Positions 31,600 through 44,948 of a stretch of DNA of 64,000 nucleotides are shown here, in pieces (within the stretch, counting starts at the first letter, position 1; each line of letters starts with the position of its first letter). The DNA comes from Lepeophtheirus salmonis (Eukaryota; Arthropoda; Copepoda; Siphonostomatoida; Caligidae), in the NCBI RefSeq assembly GCF_016086655.4, contig NC_052135.2, forward strand, positions 14,660,363 to 14,724,362, read 5' to 3'. The notes under the pieces were generated by a model, which saw only the letters and a program-made list of their open reading frames with translations, ran no database searches and was not told the origin of the DNA. Made by a program: the position numbers and the translations under genes.

Positions 31600-34270
31600 A
31601 TAAACAATATCCTTTGAATAACTAACTGAAAAGGTGAGCTTCAGAGGTTGTGTAGATAGTGGTCATCCATATAGTTTAATAATGCATGCTAAGACTTTGC
31701 TTCGACGTCGATAATACAAATAATAGGAGGGCTGAAGGAAAACCTGGACAGTAACTCTTTCTTAAAGTAATTTGGTCGCCTTCTCCATCCTCCATGGAGA
31801 TAGTTGACGTACCATTGAAGAGAAGAGCTCTAATGGGATTAAAATATTCTTTTGGAAGAAATCTTTAACTGATTTCAAAATATGACTGTTTAGGACAGAA
31901 TCAAAGGCTTTGCTGAAACCCACAGCTATAATTGAAACAAAAGTTGCCTTTTTACGAGCAATTTCAACAGTAGACTGTGCTTTTCCGAAAATGTCTTAAA
32001 TCTTCCTATCATTTAGGAAGCCTTTTTGTTCTTTGCCAAGTTTGGAGTTCAAAATTGGTTCTATTTTACTAGCAAAAACAACCGAAATAATACAATAGCT
32101 CTCATTGAGCACCGTGATTGGTCTCCAATTGTTGACCGATAACCACCCCTTTTTAGGGATCAAAACTATATGGCCTGTTGTTATGGATTGTGAAAGCTTC
32201 CGGCAAATTTCCATAGACTTCCCTGGTTCAACTAAATAGGGAACAACCTCATCTATACATTGGGTGAAAATCTTCCCAACAATACCGTCTGTACCAGAGG
32301 CTTTTCTACCCTTAAAATATTTCTTTATGTATTTTGATATAATATTTTTCGTGAAAATTGAATGTTTTCCTAACTTCAAACGAGGAAAATGAGCTCTTTC
32401 ACCCCCAACAAACTTTTGGAAGCGCCTATGAAAGAGCTTCAAATTCTCTGTGGGTCAGTGATAGTTTGGCCCTCGTCAATAATTTTCTTGATTAAAGTAG
32501 TTGATTGGTCCTTCGGAATTTTTTTAAAAATCTTTTAGATACGTGTGTTTCCGATACAATTTTTTCCTTAAACTACATCTCAACCATCCTCGAAGTAAAT
32601 TGTCAGTTTCAGCTGTAACTCAGCGTAAAAATAAAGATCTTTTATTCGAAAAATTTTGAAATTATACTGGTCCCTTCCTTTTTTTTTTTAATAAATTGTA
32701 ATTATGTGAATTTAACAGTAGAAGTCAACAAATTAGCCATTTTCATAGGATTGAAGGTAGGGTTAAAATGGTGTGTTAAATTTTTCTTCTGTTCTTTGAT
32801 AAAATTTGTATACATCACTTTCCACTTTGGAGCCTTAAAATGTTTCTTTGAATGATATTGTTGAATATCAATTTCAATCATTTTATGAAATGATCCAGGA
32901 TGAAGGCAATAGAGTGCACTAGTTGTTTTTGATTGGATAAAAGAAGAAGCAAGTGCTAAATGGATCCGTGAGGAATTCTTTCTACTTCTCCAAGACACAT
33001 TATACTTTGTGTTAAAAATTCTAACAATATCACATAAGTCAAGCTCCATGATAAGTTTGGTCAATTTTTGAAGATAAGGATAACGAAAATTTGTTTTATA
33101 TACATTTAGATCACCAATTAACAAGAGAGGATAAACGTCACTTTTGCAGACGTTAATGATTGCCTGAAAGAAGGAAAAGCTTTAAATATTTGGTCCATAT
33201 GCGTTGATTAAATAGAAACCACCACTATCTGTTGAAATAACTAACTAACGCCAGCCCCCCTCCGAACAAAAAAAGAATAAAAATTCATTTATCAGTCATC
33301 TCTTGATTCTAATCCAATTGTTGCCTCAGAAATAATCTTTTTCATCCGGAATAGGTGGTGAACTTAATAGGGAGTCATTTGCCTTGCTTCTTCCAAAGGC
33401 TTGTTGCGGTGGCACATTAGTGTACGCTTGAACATTTAACCTGGCGTTGTTACAGCCATGTTTTGTTTGTACAAGGCCAAACCAATTTTAACACTGCAAT
33501 TTAGCTCCTTTAAATTTCAACTTAATGAGACATCCTTGCAATAGAACTATCTGTGGTATGGTAGCAGGGTCAGTAATAATCTTTAAAATGTAATCACTAT
33601 CTCTCTATACGGCTTTATATTTTTGAATTGGCGCTCGGCTTCTTCATTGGATGGATTGTTTTATGGGTAATGCCGAAATACTTCTCCAAGTTTTTTGAAC
33701 CATTCAACTGCTTAAACTACATCAACCCTTTTAAAGGGGTTAACCATTGTGATGATGACCCTTATTTTTGTAATAACATCAATTTTGTCAATTCTTTTTA
33801 ATTTGATATTTACATTTACTAAGGTCCCCTCCATGTTTTTAACTATAAAAGAGTACACTTTCTTAAGGTCTTCAAGCCTTCCTCTTATATCAATAGGAAA
33901 GTTTGTATTAAGTCCGGCTGATTTAAATCAAATTTCGGATTTGCTCCGGCAATTTAGTGCTCTTTGAATCCAAAGAGCATAACCATATCATAAACAGCAA
34001 TGTGTTTTAATCCTTCTAAACGAAAGGATTTATGTGCATCATCTTCAAGCAGAATAACAAATATTTCAAATTTAAATCTTGTTTCCCAGTCAATAGTATT
34101 TTCTTCATTCGCCTCAAATTATTTCCTTTCATCACAGCTCTTGAATAAAGTATGCAAAGGGGCTTCTCCTCCGATGAACTATTAGCCGGGCACCATGACA
34201 TTCTTAGCGGGATTTTTTTTAATTAAAAGAACTTTTTCTCTCGCCTTTTTGGATGTGAAATAGATCCTAG
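31600..34270 (-). mobile_element. LINE copy with ORF1, endonuclease and reverse transcriptase, decayed
   Basis: The minus strand holds, in order: an ORF1-like protein (about 34,250-33,400) with FKFEIFVILLEDDAHKSFR and FGFKEHEIAGANPKF; AP-endonuclease pieces around 33,200-32,880 (NAYGPN, LLIGDLNVYKTNF, VSWRSRKNSSRIHLALASSF); a linker; and an RT domain at 32,442-31,996 (YFKGRKASGTDGIVGKIF, HIVLIPKKG, NNWRPITVLNESY, KEQKGFLNDR). RT block GFSKAFDSVLNSHILK continues in another frame at about 31,930-31,880. The frames are separated by stops. GDLN, (S)R(I) and KAFDS blocks identify a non-LTR element of the APE type. The 5' and 3' ends are not defined. Confidence 0.8.
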
Positions 34271-34379
34271 GGATCCTGATTACCTTCTTAATAATGAGAT
34301 AATAGAATGCAACCCTGAAGATCCGACACTAACGAAATGAGTTCGTATGAGTACACTGTCATAAAAACAATCAAAATTA

Positions 34380-34750
34380 AAGTATATAAACCACTCTAAA
34401 AAAATCATATCAATGAGCACTGAAGATTGATGGCCACAGGCGGCAAATACATAAACCTCTCTCTTTTTCTGAATTTTTATTCATTTAGAATGTCTGAGAT
34501 AATCTAAAGTTTCTCAGTTAGCAGTAAACTTGAAATTCAAGTTCCACTAATTGATACTCTAAAGATGTTTTAGGTCTGTAAAAAGCCTGTTTAATTCGAG
34601 AGAACAGAGAAGGGGAGACTAGACCCAAGTCTACTCTTGAGGATTGTTTGCCTCTTCTCCAAGAAATATTTTGGTGAGGACTCAATTTCTTTGTGCAATC
34701 TACAAGGTCAAAATTGCACTAATACAATAATTTTTGAGAGAATTCTGTAA
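34380..34750 (-). mobile_element. LINE fragment: C-terminal half of an AP endonuclease
   Basis: On the minus strand SWRRGKQSSRVDLGLVSPSL and FSRIKQAFYRPKTSLEYQ match the YSWRS..SSRIDLALVS and following block of the endonuclease at 32.9 kb. It is a separate copy, lying just upstream of the LINE above in the same orientation, so one may have inserted beside or into the other. Confidence 0.55.
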
Positions 34751-34754
34751 ATTT

Positions 34755-35095
34755 ACTTTCATATCTACTTAAAGTAATGTAGGAGATTAATTATTATTCT
34801 GATTATTTATAATTATTTGACAGTTGACGACACTTCGTGTTGTTTTGCTTGTTTGTCGCTTTTGTTCGTTTAGTCTTGTGGGAAATAATAGAACTCCCTG
34901 AATGATAATTTGATGCAATAAAAAAATCATGCCTATGTTTCTCATATAAAGGGGCTGTCAAAATTATTCTGAGCATGCGCCATTTTTAAACAAATAGGTA
35001 CAGACTGTCAACCCACTTTGCGGATAATATTATGTAGTTTGTCCATTCCCCCTTATGAAAATAGATGTGCAAGAGGTGACAAAGCATACGTTTCA
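34755..35095. other. No supported gene; possible left end of a mariner
   Basis: GGGGCTGTCAAAATTATTCT near 34,971 resembles the CTGTCAAAAAGTTTGG end of the element at 61,167, so the transposon that follows may start here. I found no matching right end. Confidence 0.35.
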
Positions 35096-35099
35096 ATGA

Positions 35100-36115
35100 T
35101 TTTTGAATAGCTCAGATTCTATAAGTTTGATTGATGTAAATATTGTGAACAAATATTATGTATATGTCGCGATGGAAGCAAAAAGTGCCATCATAGACAT
35201 TTTAATCCGCACCAGGAGTACAACCTTGGATATCATGAAGACCTTTAACGTCAATAAGGCCCCAGTTTGTCCAGTTAGAAATCGTTTGGCTGATCGGGAC
35301 AACCTGTAGGATAAACTAACGACTGGAAACCCCACCAAAAGTGACGACTAAAGATATCACGGAGGCTTTTAAGGTGAAAATGCCAGAGTACGCCAAGAAG
35401 AAGAAAATGCATCGGCTTACTGTGGGAAAGGCCATCCCAAAGGCTGTAGGAAGGTTGCTTAGAAGATTTGAAAAGCCACTCCAGTCCCATCATCAAAAAG
35501 AGTTCAGTCTTCAGCGGGGTCAACAACTCATGAATGATCTGAAGTTCAATAGTAACCGGGTTACTTTTTTCTCTGATGAACATACTTTTACCATTGACCC
35601 CGTCTACAACAAGCAAAATGATTGGGTGGTATGCTTTGGCAAGGGTGACAACAGCATCAGGGCAGTCACCAAGACCAAACATGCAGCCTCTGCCATGATA
35701 TTGGGGGCTGTGGCATCAATTACAGAAAAAATGCCTCCAATTTAGTTTCCTGTGGAGTACCGACTACCTGGACCCGACTACATGATTGTGTTGAAGAAAA
35801 ATGTGTTACAATAGGCCACGTAGGTATTTCAGCATAATAGGGCTCCGGTCCGTACTACTAATAGAACAAGAGTGTATGGATAGCAACACGACCTTCGTTT
35901 CCAAGAACCTTTGTCCCCCTCAGAGCCCAGATCTGAATCCACTGGATTAATCCATGAGATGGAAAATTGAAAAGAAGGACTGCAATGTCCGCCAGCCGAA
36001 TATTGATACCCTGAAGACTTCTGTAAAACTAGTTGTGGAGGATCATGAAAAAGGACAACGTTACCAATGTAGTTAGAGGCTGTCATTGAGACTGATGGGG
36101 GCCACATTCATAATC
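35100..36115 (+). mobile_element. Decayed Tc1/mariner transposase
   Basis: Plus-strand fragments of one transposase: MEAKSAIIDILIRTRS (35,173) and FNVNKAPVCPVRNRLADRD form the N-terminal helix-turn-helix region; 35,341-35,745 holds KMHRLTVGKAIPKAVGRLL, VTFFSDEHTFTIDPVYNKQN (first catalytic block, SDE) and MILGAVASITEKMPP. After stops, PQSPDLNPLD near 35,930 gives the last catalytic region, then NIDTLKTSVK. The middle Asp block (QDGAPAH) is only seen as NRAPVR. Stops and frameshifts make it inactive. Confidence 0.8.
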
Positions 36116-36119
36116 GTTA

Positions 36120-37080
36120 TAGTAAAACATGTTTTAAAAAATTATATTTTCTATGTACAACGTTATGCTAATCATTTATAAGTATTTAAATGACGTCTTA
36201 GAGACAGGTTTCAGTACTTTTTCTACAACCGGTATGAACGAGAGATAAAAAAGAAAAAAGAAAATGGAGTTTGATCTCCTTATCAATGATAAAAAGTTAT
36301 ATAAATCTTCTGTTTTCTTTTTGACAAAAACCATTTTTTTTAGAGGATAATGAAGAATTAAAATGATAATTAAGTTTATTCTGGTAGTATTAAATAAAAT
36401 TATAAAGAAAATAAATGGTTTTTTTCTTAATAAGAAAAGAAAATCCCAATTTTCGTTATTTATGGAATTTTAATATTATAAAAAAGAAAAAAGTTGGCTT
36501 AGTTCGGGTTTTCAATTATTGATATTTGAATAGTCAATATAAAAGCCTTATAAGGCTATCTTTAATATTGATAATCATATAATTAATTAGATAGTATCTA
36601 GGTATAAATTAAAAGATGCATTTCTCCATGAAAAATAACTTAATACCAATATTCTTTAAAAACAGATGAGGCATGTCAGCATAAAATCAATCTTGAATAA
36701 ATATCAAAGAAAAGAAGAAAACCCCAATATATATATTTTACTTCATATATATGCTACGGGCAAAGTGCAAAATACCAATCAGAGGGGACGATGTGAAAAA
36801 TGTCCGGGCAATTTATAAAATTTCCAATAGAGTGGGCATTAGTAATTTTAACTTCATATTCATTGTCAGATAGAAGGATTCTGTGTAATTTAATTTTTAA
36901 ACAATTAATTGCAAGCAATATTATCACTATGAACTTGGTTAAAATAAAATTTCATTACAAGAAATTTGATAATCTAGTGCAATGATGTCCTACCTGTGAA
37001 TCACAGCAACATTGTGGCATGCCAAATGTTTAGGTGGGGCCCACTACTCATTTTCACATTAAGTAATATAGAACACAATG
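36120..37080. other. AT-rich, no supported gene
   Basis: No recognisable coding sequence; the small open frame at 36,800-36,985 has the composition expected by chance. Confidence 0.4.
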
Positions 37081-37084
37081 TCAT

Positions 37085-37275
37085 CAAGACACGTATCAAG
37101 ATAGTGGTGGCGATAGATTTTGATCAACCTGCAAAACTTGCTGACAGTAAAATCTGTGCGTAACAATTTCTTATCTTAATATAGTTTGATTGTATGAATA
37201 CAATATAAATTTAAACAGAGAATATACTTGATGAGGGATCTCTAACCTTTTAATATAATGGACTGCATTGCCACT
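37085..37275 (+). repeat. Single unit and flank of the 53.6-54.3 kb array
   Basis: GTGGTGGCGATAGATTTTGA (37,103) is one repeat unit core, and the sequence after it (GTAACAATTTCTTATC, TAATATAGTTTGATTGTATG, AATACAATATAAATTT) matches 54,150-54,240 after the last unit of that array. The flank and repeat therefore move or duplicate together. Confidence 0.6.
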
Positions 37276-37339
37276 TGAAATATTCTAATGGGTCGCGGAA
37301 CCTATTATTTTAAATTTCTTGAAAAATGGCAATATAAAA

Positions 37340-40056
37340 CAAAATGAAGGGGGCTAATGGTTTTTGTTACCATTAATTATACCCCAAACTACGTGAAGAA
37401 GACATGGAAGCTGAATGTCTCCCTATTAGAAGACGCCCAAACAGATGCAAAGGTTCGGGAAATCATTATGGATATATCACCAAAACTAGAATTTAAAATA
37501 GTCAAAACGGCTTCTCATACCTACCCTTAAATTAATCTTAGACTGCACTAGGAGAGAATACATTAAACTAGGAGTTAGTAAAAGTGAAGAAAGGAAGAGG
37601 AAGAAACTAGAACTAGTGGAGCTTAATAGAGTTGAATATAATACTACTATTAGCGAAAATCTGAGCAATTTAGTTATACGTCCAGTAGAGGCTTTCTAAT
37701 CCGAACTAGCCTTAATAATATTGCAAAAGAGTATGTAATAATTTGTGCTTATAACGAAACTGAGGGGGAAAAAATCAGATGTCAAAGAAGGGTATTAACT
37801 TGTTGATCAATGAAAATGGTAAAAAAATTGAAAATCAGATATATATTAACCAAGTAATAACTAGTTACTACCGAGAATTATTTGAATGTAAAAAATGTAA
37901 AAAGTTGAATGATATTTGTGATCAATGTAGAAATGTTAAAGTAGATTATCGTTATGAAAATAATACCTTCAAATGCAATACCTAAAGCCTTCCCTAATAA
38001 ATGCAACCAATGAGGAAAACTTTATAAAGCTCTACAACAAAAAGAATAAATCTCCAGGACTAGATGGTTTCCCAATAGAATTTTATAAGAAATATTGTTC
38101 TTTATTAAGTCCGTTATTATAACAAGTTTATAGTGAATCACTCTCACGAGGTATTTTCAATCAGCATATTACATTAGGAAGGCTTACATTAATTCCCAAA
38201 AATGGAAAAGACCCCTGATATGTCCAAAACCTAAGGCCACTTACAATTTTAAACATCTCCTATAAAATATAAAGTGGTGTACTTAATACGAGAATTGGAA
38301 AGGTCATTCCTCATATGCTCAAAAAGGTTTTTTTGGAGGAAAATTAATTTAGGATGTAAATAGGGGAATAATTGAATCAATAAAAGTGGGAAAAGAAATA
38401 ATATGACGTTGATGTCCATTGATTTTCTGAAAGCTTTTGACAGCATTTATCACGATTTCATATTGAAAGGATAATTATATATGGTTTTGGTAGTAACTAT
38501 GTAAAGATGGTTACGCTTGGCCTACGTCACATCTACACAAAATACTCAAATGATGTTAACAGCTTTGAAATTAAACGAGGTTATCGCCAGGGAGATCCCT
38601 CATCTCCCACACTATTTTTCTTACTAATGGACCAACTAATCAGGAAAATCGACTCAGCAGATTCGATAAGGGGCATCAACTTTTGGGGTTCTGCACACAG
38701 AGTTGAAGCTTTTGCGGACGATTTGACTGTTTTGTATTCTAGAAGTTTAGCAGTCGTCCAGAAATGTGTAAATTGTACACTAAAAATTCTTAAATCTTTC
38801 GAAGAATGTTCTGGATTAAGAATTAATTTCGCTAGGTCAAAAATTCTAAGCATCATAGAAAATATCTTACCTGGTCTAAAAATACAGATAGTACGTAAGA
38901 TAAAAATCCTTGGAGCTATAATATCACGAGGGACTCTTTTAAGAAAAACTTGAGAGAAATCGAGGAAAAAAGAAGGAAATTTTCTGTTAGATATACATAT
39001 CTTGTTGGGAGGAACCTGCCAGAAAGGGAATTCATATTTGGAACTCTCTTATCCTTCCTAAAATAAAGCATATATTAAGAATTACACCTTATTATGAAAA
39101 ATGTACAAGCATGATAGAAGAGTTGGTTGCAGATTTTCTGCTTTGGTCCGACCAGAGAAGGAGAACGTGGAAGCGTTCCTGTCCTGAAAAGTATGAAGGA
39201 TTGTGTCTAATCTCAAATAATATTTTTTTGGAAAACTCTTTTATTTACGTGGTTCAGAAGATTGATGAATGAAGAATGCACATGGTCTAAACAATAAAGA
39301 AAAAATATAGGGGTTGAGAGTCACCTTCATTTTGACACATTTCGAGGTAAGGGACCAAAATAAATCATCCGGTTTTTAAAATAACAAGGGGCTTTTTGGA
39401 ACGAATTTGCAAAAATAGGCAATGGCATTTGTGCAAAAATCCTTCCCTCAATGACATGGCAGGAACCCATATTGTATAGTCAACGTTTTAATTTTTTATT
39501 TGGTATGTCCACCAAGAAAAAGCTTGACTTCGTTGGAGAAGTTTTTAATAACGAACTCAAAATGTCCATTACTGACGAAATGGAACGGAAATTCAATACG
39601 TAAGAAAAAATAAATAGAAAGAGGGATTCATTCGGAGAGAAGGCTCACATTTACGATATTTTTGTGGGCTATGTCCAACAATTAGTTCGAGCTTTCAACA
39701 TATTGGTTCCGATACAGGGTAGGTAGTAGCAAACACACTTATTATGGGGAATATTCATGGAAGTACTCCTGAAGATAGGGTTTGCTTCTTTTTTAAATCT
39801 GTAAGGGAAACTCCAAATCATTTCTTGTCTGAATGTTTTGCCACAGAAAAATACAAAGATAAAATAGTAAACATAGTATACGAAAAATATAGAATAATTT
39901 TAGGAACTAGCCCTTTCGCTTTCTTTATATTGGACCCTACCAAAACAAAATCAACTATTTTATTTCAAAAGTTTGTAATGTTTTTTTATAAATTTAAATG
40001 TACGAGAGCCCCCTTACAGCTTGGCATGCTAAAATATGTAAAAAAAACATTGGTTT
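37340..40056 (+). mobile_element. LINE copy, 5'-truncated, with readable reverse transcriptase
   Basis: Pre-RT linker pieces: KKTWKLNVSLLEDAQTD (37,395) and INENGKKIENQIYINQVITS (37,806). RT: NKSPGLDGFPIEFYKKYC (38,045), LIPKNGKDP, then the frame 38,507-38,953 with QGDPSSPTLF (residues 28-37) and FADD active-site motif (69-72), followed by SGLRINFARSKIL. The C-terminal part contains WKRSCPEKYEGL (39,170) and the zinc-knuckle-like CFFFKSVRETPNHFLSECF (39,783) in the frame 39,744-40,058, ending APLQLGMLKYVKKTLV. The stretches between are broken by stops, so it is inactive, but RT and tail each have a clean frame. Endonuclease and ORF1 are absent. Confidence 0.88.
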
Positions 40057-40059
40057 GAT

Positions 40060-41335
40060 TTGTTACTTTTGGAAGTGTTTTTATTTGTTGTTGTTGTTTT
40101 GTGTATCAATGTTTTTATTGTATTTTAAGAAATTTAGTAAATTAGAATAAAGTTGTTGTACTTCTGTATTAAAAAAAAGTATTTGAAGGACGAAAATATA
40201 AGATTTTATTTACAAAAGTGTATTTGGTTCATTAGCAATATTGATTTATACATATTTCTGTAAAAGTTTTTGGAGGTTAAGTCTTGATATTTTAAAAAAT
40301 ACATGATTATTAATGATATTATATAAAAAAATAAATAAATATAATGAAAGAAAGTTACTAATTAGGTAAACAATGGGGGTTTTATATATTATTTTCTTAT
40401 TCATTCTTTCTTCAAATAACCCTTTCAAGACCGCAAGGTATCTAAAAATATTTTTAGTACAAATTTGATTATCTTTTGTTGTTTAGGATCATACTATCAA
40501 TACTCGAATGAAAAGTATATCTCTTATCGTTTGGCGATAAAAATAGGGAGCACTGGTGTCCTTCTGGGGCCCCTGGGAATTTTTTTTTTTTAAATTAAAA
40601 ATAAAATAATTCATTTTCTTATATGTTGTATATCTTTGAGTACTTTTATATAATATTCTATTAACAAAATAATTATAGTTTATATTATTTCATACAATTT
40701 TTAGTAATTTGGCATAAACTATTAAATATTTTCCCCATTTTCTCTAATAAACTATTGAAAAATTATATTGGTGATATTTTTAAACGCATTGAGTAAGTAT
40801 AAAGATACATCACAGACCATACATATAGCCAAAGTTCTTTAACTTTTATCTTCTCTTGCACAATACCTATATTTCGTATAGTTTTATTGGAATAGACCAC
40901 AAATATTTTGAAGATATATTTTACTAGTTTTCTTTTTTATCATATATATTTAATCTAAGTGAATATATCTAAATATCATCAGCACGACAAATAAAATTAC
41001 TTAAAAGAAATCAAGAATTGTAACAGTGTCCCAAAAAATTCAAACATGAATAACACCAGACATACATTGTAGAACTAAACAATATTTTAAAAATATATGT
41101 ACATCTGAATATATATACACAGTTTTTCATTTTATTAAAATATCCTTTCCTTAAAAAATAAAAATTTACAAAGTTCTAAAAGTTTTTTTTTTCTAATGTG
41201 AAATATTTATTAGCAAACAAAAAAATTTCTAACTAACCGTAAATAAATCATTTTCAATATGAAATTATGTTTGACGGCATAGCTATCAAGCCAAAAAATT
41301 ATATTTTTGTTTAAAACAGCTTATCAAAAACCCTT
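40060..41335. other. AT-rich, no supported gene
   Basis: Begins with the probable LINE 3' UTR (AATAAAG near 40,147, short A run at 40,170). The rest is AT-rich with nothing recognised. Confidence 0.5.
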
Positions 41336-41339
41336 GCTC

Positions 41340-41875
41340 AAAAGTCACGGTGATGTTCATTGTATTAATTGATATATGTGGTCTGGTGCATGATAAATTT
41401 GTTCCAAAGGGACAAACGATGAATGAGTGGTACTATTCGGACGTACTCAGGCGTTAGTGTAAGAAAATCTATAAAAAACGGCCAGAATTATAGAAGAACA
41501 ACTCATGGAATTTACACGATGATAACGTGCCATCGTACAGAGCCAAGGTTCTGACTGATTTAAAAGCCAAACACGCAGTAAATACCACCGATCAACCACA
41601 ATATTCACCTAATTTAGTTCCGTATTACTTTTTTTTGTTTCCAAAATTAAACTTCCATCACGTGGAACCCGTTTTGAGTCTATTGAATTTATAAAACAAA
41701 ATTTGTGGAAGGAGCTAAAAGCTTTGAAAAATAAATGTTTGGAGGACTAGAAAAACGTTGGCATATGTGTATTGCATCCTATTACGATTTCTTTGAAGGT
41801 TACAAAATAAATTTTGTAATTAAATGTGAAATTTGGGTTTTATTTAATAATCAAGTATTTTTTTGGCAGAATGTA
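41340..41875 (+). mobile_element. Decayed mariner (Mos1/irritans-like) transposase, C-terminal half
   Basis: Pieces in different plus-strand frames: CMINLFQRDKR--MSGTIRT (41,387), NTTDQPQYSPNLVPYYFFLF (41,580-41,640; the DQPPYSPDLAPCDFFLF block with both Asp changed), FESIEFIKQNLWKELKA and the end KRWHMCIASYYDFFEG (41,755). The block before YSPNL and the KRWxxCIxxxGxYFEG end identify a mariner of the DD34D group. The 3' side ends in TTTTTTTGGCAGAATGTA, like the tail at 58.7 kb. Catalytic residues are lost. Confidence 0.75.
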
Positions 41876-41879
41876 TGAT

Positions 41880-44295
41880 GTTCGTTAACCTTTAAATTGC
41901 AATTTCTCAAAATTGGAGGATTGTATACATAAAATTTTGGAAATAATAAACCAATTTTTATGTGAATTATTGCTTGTTATTTTTCAAAAATTGGTTCAAA
42001 CCTATTATAACGGTAAAAATACCTAAATAATTACAAATCAAAAAATATAGACTACCAGATTTGATACATAGGAATTAAATACAAATTCCTATGGATAATT
42101 AAAATTGAATATGGAGTTTTAAAGAAATTGTTTTGTGGACATGTGTTATGCAGATACAGTTTTAGAGTAAGATAAATTTAGCCTCCATTCCTCCTTTCCT
42201 ATAAAATATTATTTTATATAGATTTACAATATATCAAGCAATGTGTAATTTTGTAGATAAAAATCTTTATAATCCATAAACCAGATCGTCATTTTATTAC
42301 ACAATTGAAAATTGCATTTATCGTATGTTTTACTAGTAATATGTTGTAGTACAGCAAAATCCTATCTATGTACACGAAACTATTAACTAATAAAAAAATT
42401 AATGCCATGCTTAATTGAAAAGATGAAGAATTTTTAGTGAGAGCATTTGGTTATGTTAATTTTATAATTATCTTTTTTTTTTCTAAATTTGAGACAGTGT
42501 AAGCGGAAATTTAAGAAATTTAATTACAACAGCCTTTTAATAATAAGGAAAGAACTTTGCTCATCAAAGCGACGCGAATGATATATATTTTTTGTTAAAG
42601 GATAATTTAAGCATGTTCAACGATGTCCAAGAAGAAAAATGCCACAAGAGACTGAAACCCATAGACTCTCACGCTATGACTCCCGTACAAGGTATTAGTG
42701 AAAGTAATACTACTATCATGCTTAGGAGCTATGATTTATTATATGATGAGTGCAAGCAAATGGGAAGCAATCAACTCAATCTCTACTAAGCATTAATTCC
42801 ATACTTTCATCCTACATGAAGACTATATTTAAACTCCTATCTTAACAATTTAAAATTGATAATCCAAGCCATAGTACACTTTCATTCACAGGCTTATTTA
42901 AGACTTGCTACATGTTGATAATAGCTAAGGGTTTGGATTCATATATAATATGTGCTATGCTTAGAACGATCCAATAAAGATGCACATTTTTAATACTATA
43001 TCGGTGAATGCATTTATCCTTTTTATTTCAAAATCACTATGAAATCAGCTATCAATTTGAGATTGACAGCCCTTTTGTCCAATTTTCCAGGAGAATTATC
43101 TTTTTGAACCTTCTAAGTTTTCCTCGAATATGGTCTGTGTCCATCTTTCTTTTTTTTTTTTTGCTCTCTCTTTTCTGTATTCCAAATGGAATTGACTTAA
43201 ACAAAGAGCTTCGGGCTCAATATGTGCATTATAAACTTATTTTTGTCTTGTACCTTCAAGTCTTCTCAGATAACTTTGTGTTGCAACCAATTGCCCTTTT
43301 TTTCACTCACACAAATTATTCACAGTCTTGTAATTTTTTTTCCATTTTTTCCCCCTGAGGCGTTTCCCTTCGCTAAATTTCATTTGCTTGTTAATTATGA
43401 TCTCGACGGTTGCCACATCAACATCATATAACATTGACCCTATTCTTCAATGTTGGCTCACACAAGATACAGGCAAAAGCTCTAACGGAGTTTGTTCTTC
43501 TTGATCCTAATTTTCAGAAATGGAGTATGACCTGAAGAATTTTCTTTAAATTATACATGAAAAATACTATTTTTTTTTTTTTTCATTGTTTAACATTTGG
43601 TCACCAAAAAAGGTATTTATTCCATTGTGAGGTTATGAAATAATTATAAGACAAAAATTATCACGTTTCGAACATTTTTGTTGAGATATTGTCAAGGGTA
43701 TAAATAATTTTGAGCATAGTTTTAGGTTATCCTTCAAAAAAATACCCATGAAATTAAAAAACTCATAATCCTTCACAAATGCTATAAGCATTTTTGATCA
43801 CTCGTGGACCCTAATACAATATTCCGGTTAAATACGTTAACTTTCGGTTTCTTTTATTTTTACATGCCGGCTGTACATGTTTTATACATCACTGGTTGGA
43901 CTTATAGACTCCAGTTATCTGAGTTATACTAAAAATATCAAAATATGTATGTAATTAAGGAAAACTATTTGTGATTTGAATATACTAAATTAATGAGTTT
44001 ATTGCTACTATTTTATGTCAAACTGATTCATTAATGGGTCCTTGATAAAAAAAGTAAATATTATGTAATATATGGATACAAAGCTAACGAATATCTCCAT
44101 TAGTTTAAAGAAATTGTGGTTAAATTATTAAAATCTTAATTATAATTCGTTTCTTAAGGTTATTAAAATAGTTATAAAAAACCTTATTAACTTTTCTTGG
44201 TTTTATTAAAACTGCATCAAAAACGTACCCACCATAAACCAATTATTTTATAAGCTTCTTTATTACAAAAATCTTTCTTTTTTTTTTATCCCAAT
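41880..44295. other. AT-rich, no strongly supported gene; one possible exon
   Basis: An open frame at 42,592-42,789 has coding-like composition (SMFNDVQEEKCHKRLKPIDS, then SESNTTIMLRSYDLLYDE). It has no recognised domain, partner exon or repeat match, so I list it only as a weak candidate. A 10-bp-arm inverted repeat (CATAGGAATT/AATTCCTATG) lies near 42,067-42,094. Frames at 43,008-43,431 are Phe/Leu-rich and probably chance. Confidence 0.35.
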
Positions 44296-44299
44296 GTAA

Positions 44300-44905
44300 G
44301 TGTTCTTAAAAAAAAGCAATAAAAATATAAGATAGACATAGATATTTAGATATAGATAATTAAAATAGTAGAAACATTCATAGAGGTGTTCGCACATCCT
44401 CGTTAGGATGATCACCTTACTGTGAGACTTTTTTCCCATATGTTACTTGCAAAAACTTTGTAAAATTTTGTGTCCATTAAAAAGTAAAGTTCTTCATTAA
44501 ATAATTGATACACAACAGATCAAACATTAAACGACTCTTCAGTAAATCATTAACTGCCCATCCATTTTGCAAATCCTGATAATTTTTTTAATTAGACTCA
44601 ACAGATTTCTTCCAATAGTCGCCTTTCTATCCCCTTCGACGGGCCCAAAAAGAAAAGTCCAGGACTTTTCTACCAAATTCAAAATCTTTTAAATCTTTGT
44701 TCCAAGTTTTCTAAACTTCACTGTTTCCACACAATCCGTAAAAATATGCAATGGTCTGTCTAGTTTTCCACATTTTAAGGAACACAACTTTCCTTCCGGC
44801 GTTTTTCCACTAAAATAGTTTCACAATAAAGACTGTTGTTGATATGAGTTTGCAAATTTCTACGGATTCTATCCTTATTCTTTTATAATAATCATTTTTC
44901 TAGTT
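44300..44905 (-). mobile_element. LINE 3' end fragment
   Basis: The minus strand at about 44,830-44,740 reads EGKLCSLKCGKLDRPLHIF and TDCVETVKF, i.e. C-x2-C...H-x4-C as in the other LINE tails, followed by WTFLFGPVEGDRKATIGRN and SLIKKIIRICKMDG. The upstream ORF2 is missing because the mariner at 44,949 borders it. Confidence 0.6.
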
Positions 44906-44948
44906 TGTATAGTATAAAGTGACAAATTTAGTACAATTTAGTTATTTA

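Noticed and set aside
34967..36230. Exact ends for the 35-36 kb mariner
   Set aside because: A CTGTCAAAA motif near 34,975 looks like a left end, but no convincing inverted partner or TA pair was found, so only the coding remnant is annotated.
43008..43431. Long Phe/Leu-rich open frames
   Set aside because: Rich in TTT and CTT codons from poly-T sequence; no domain and no supporting gene structure.
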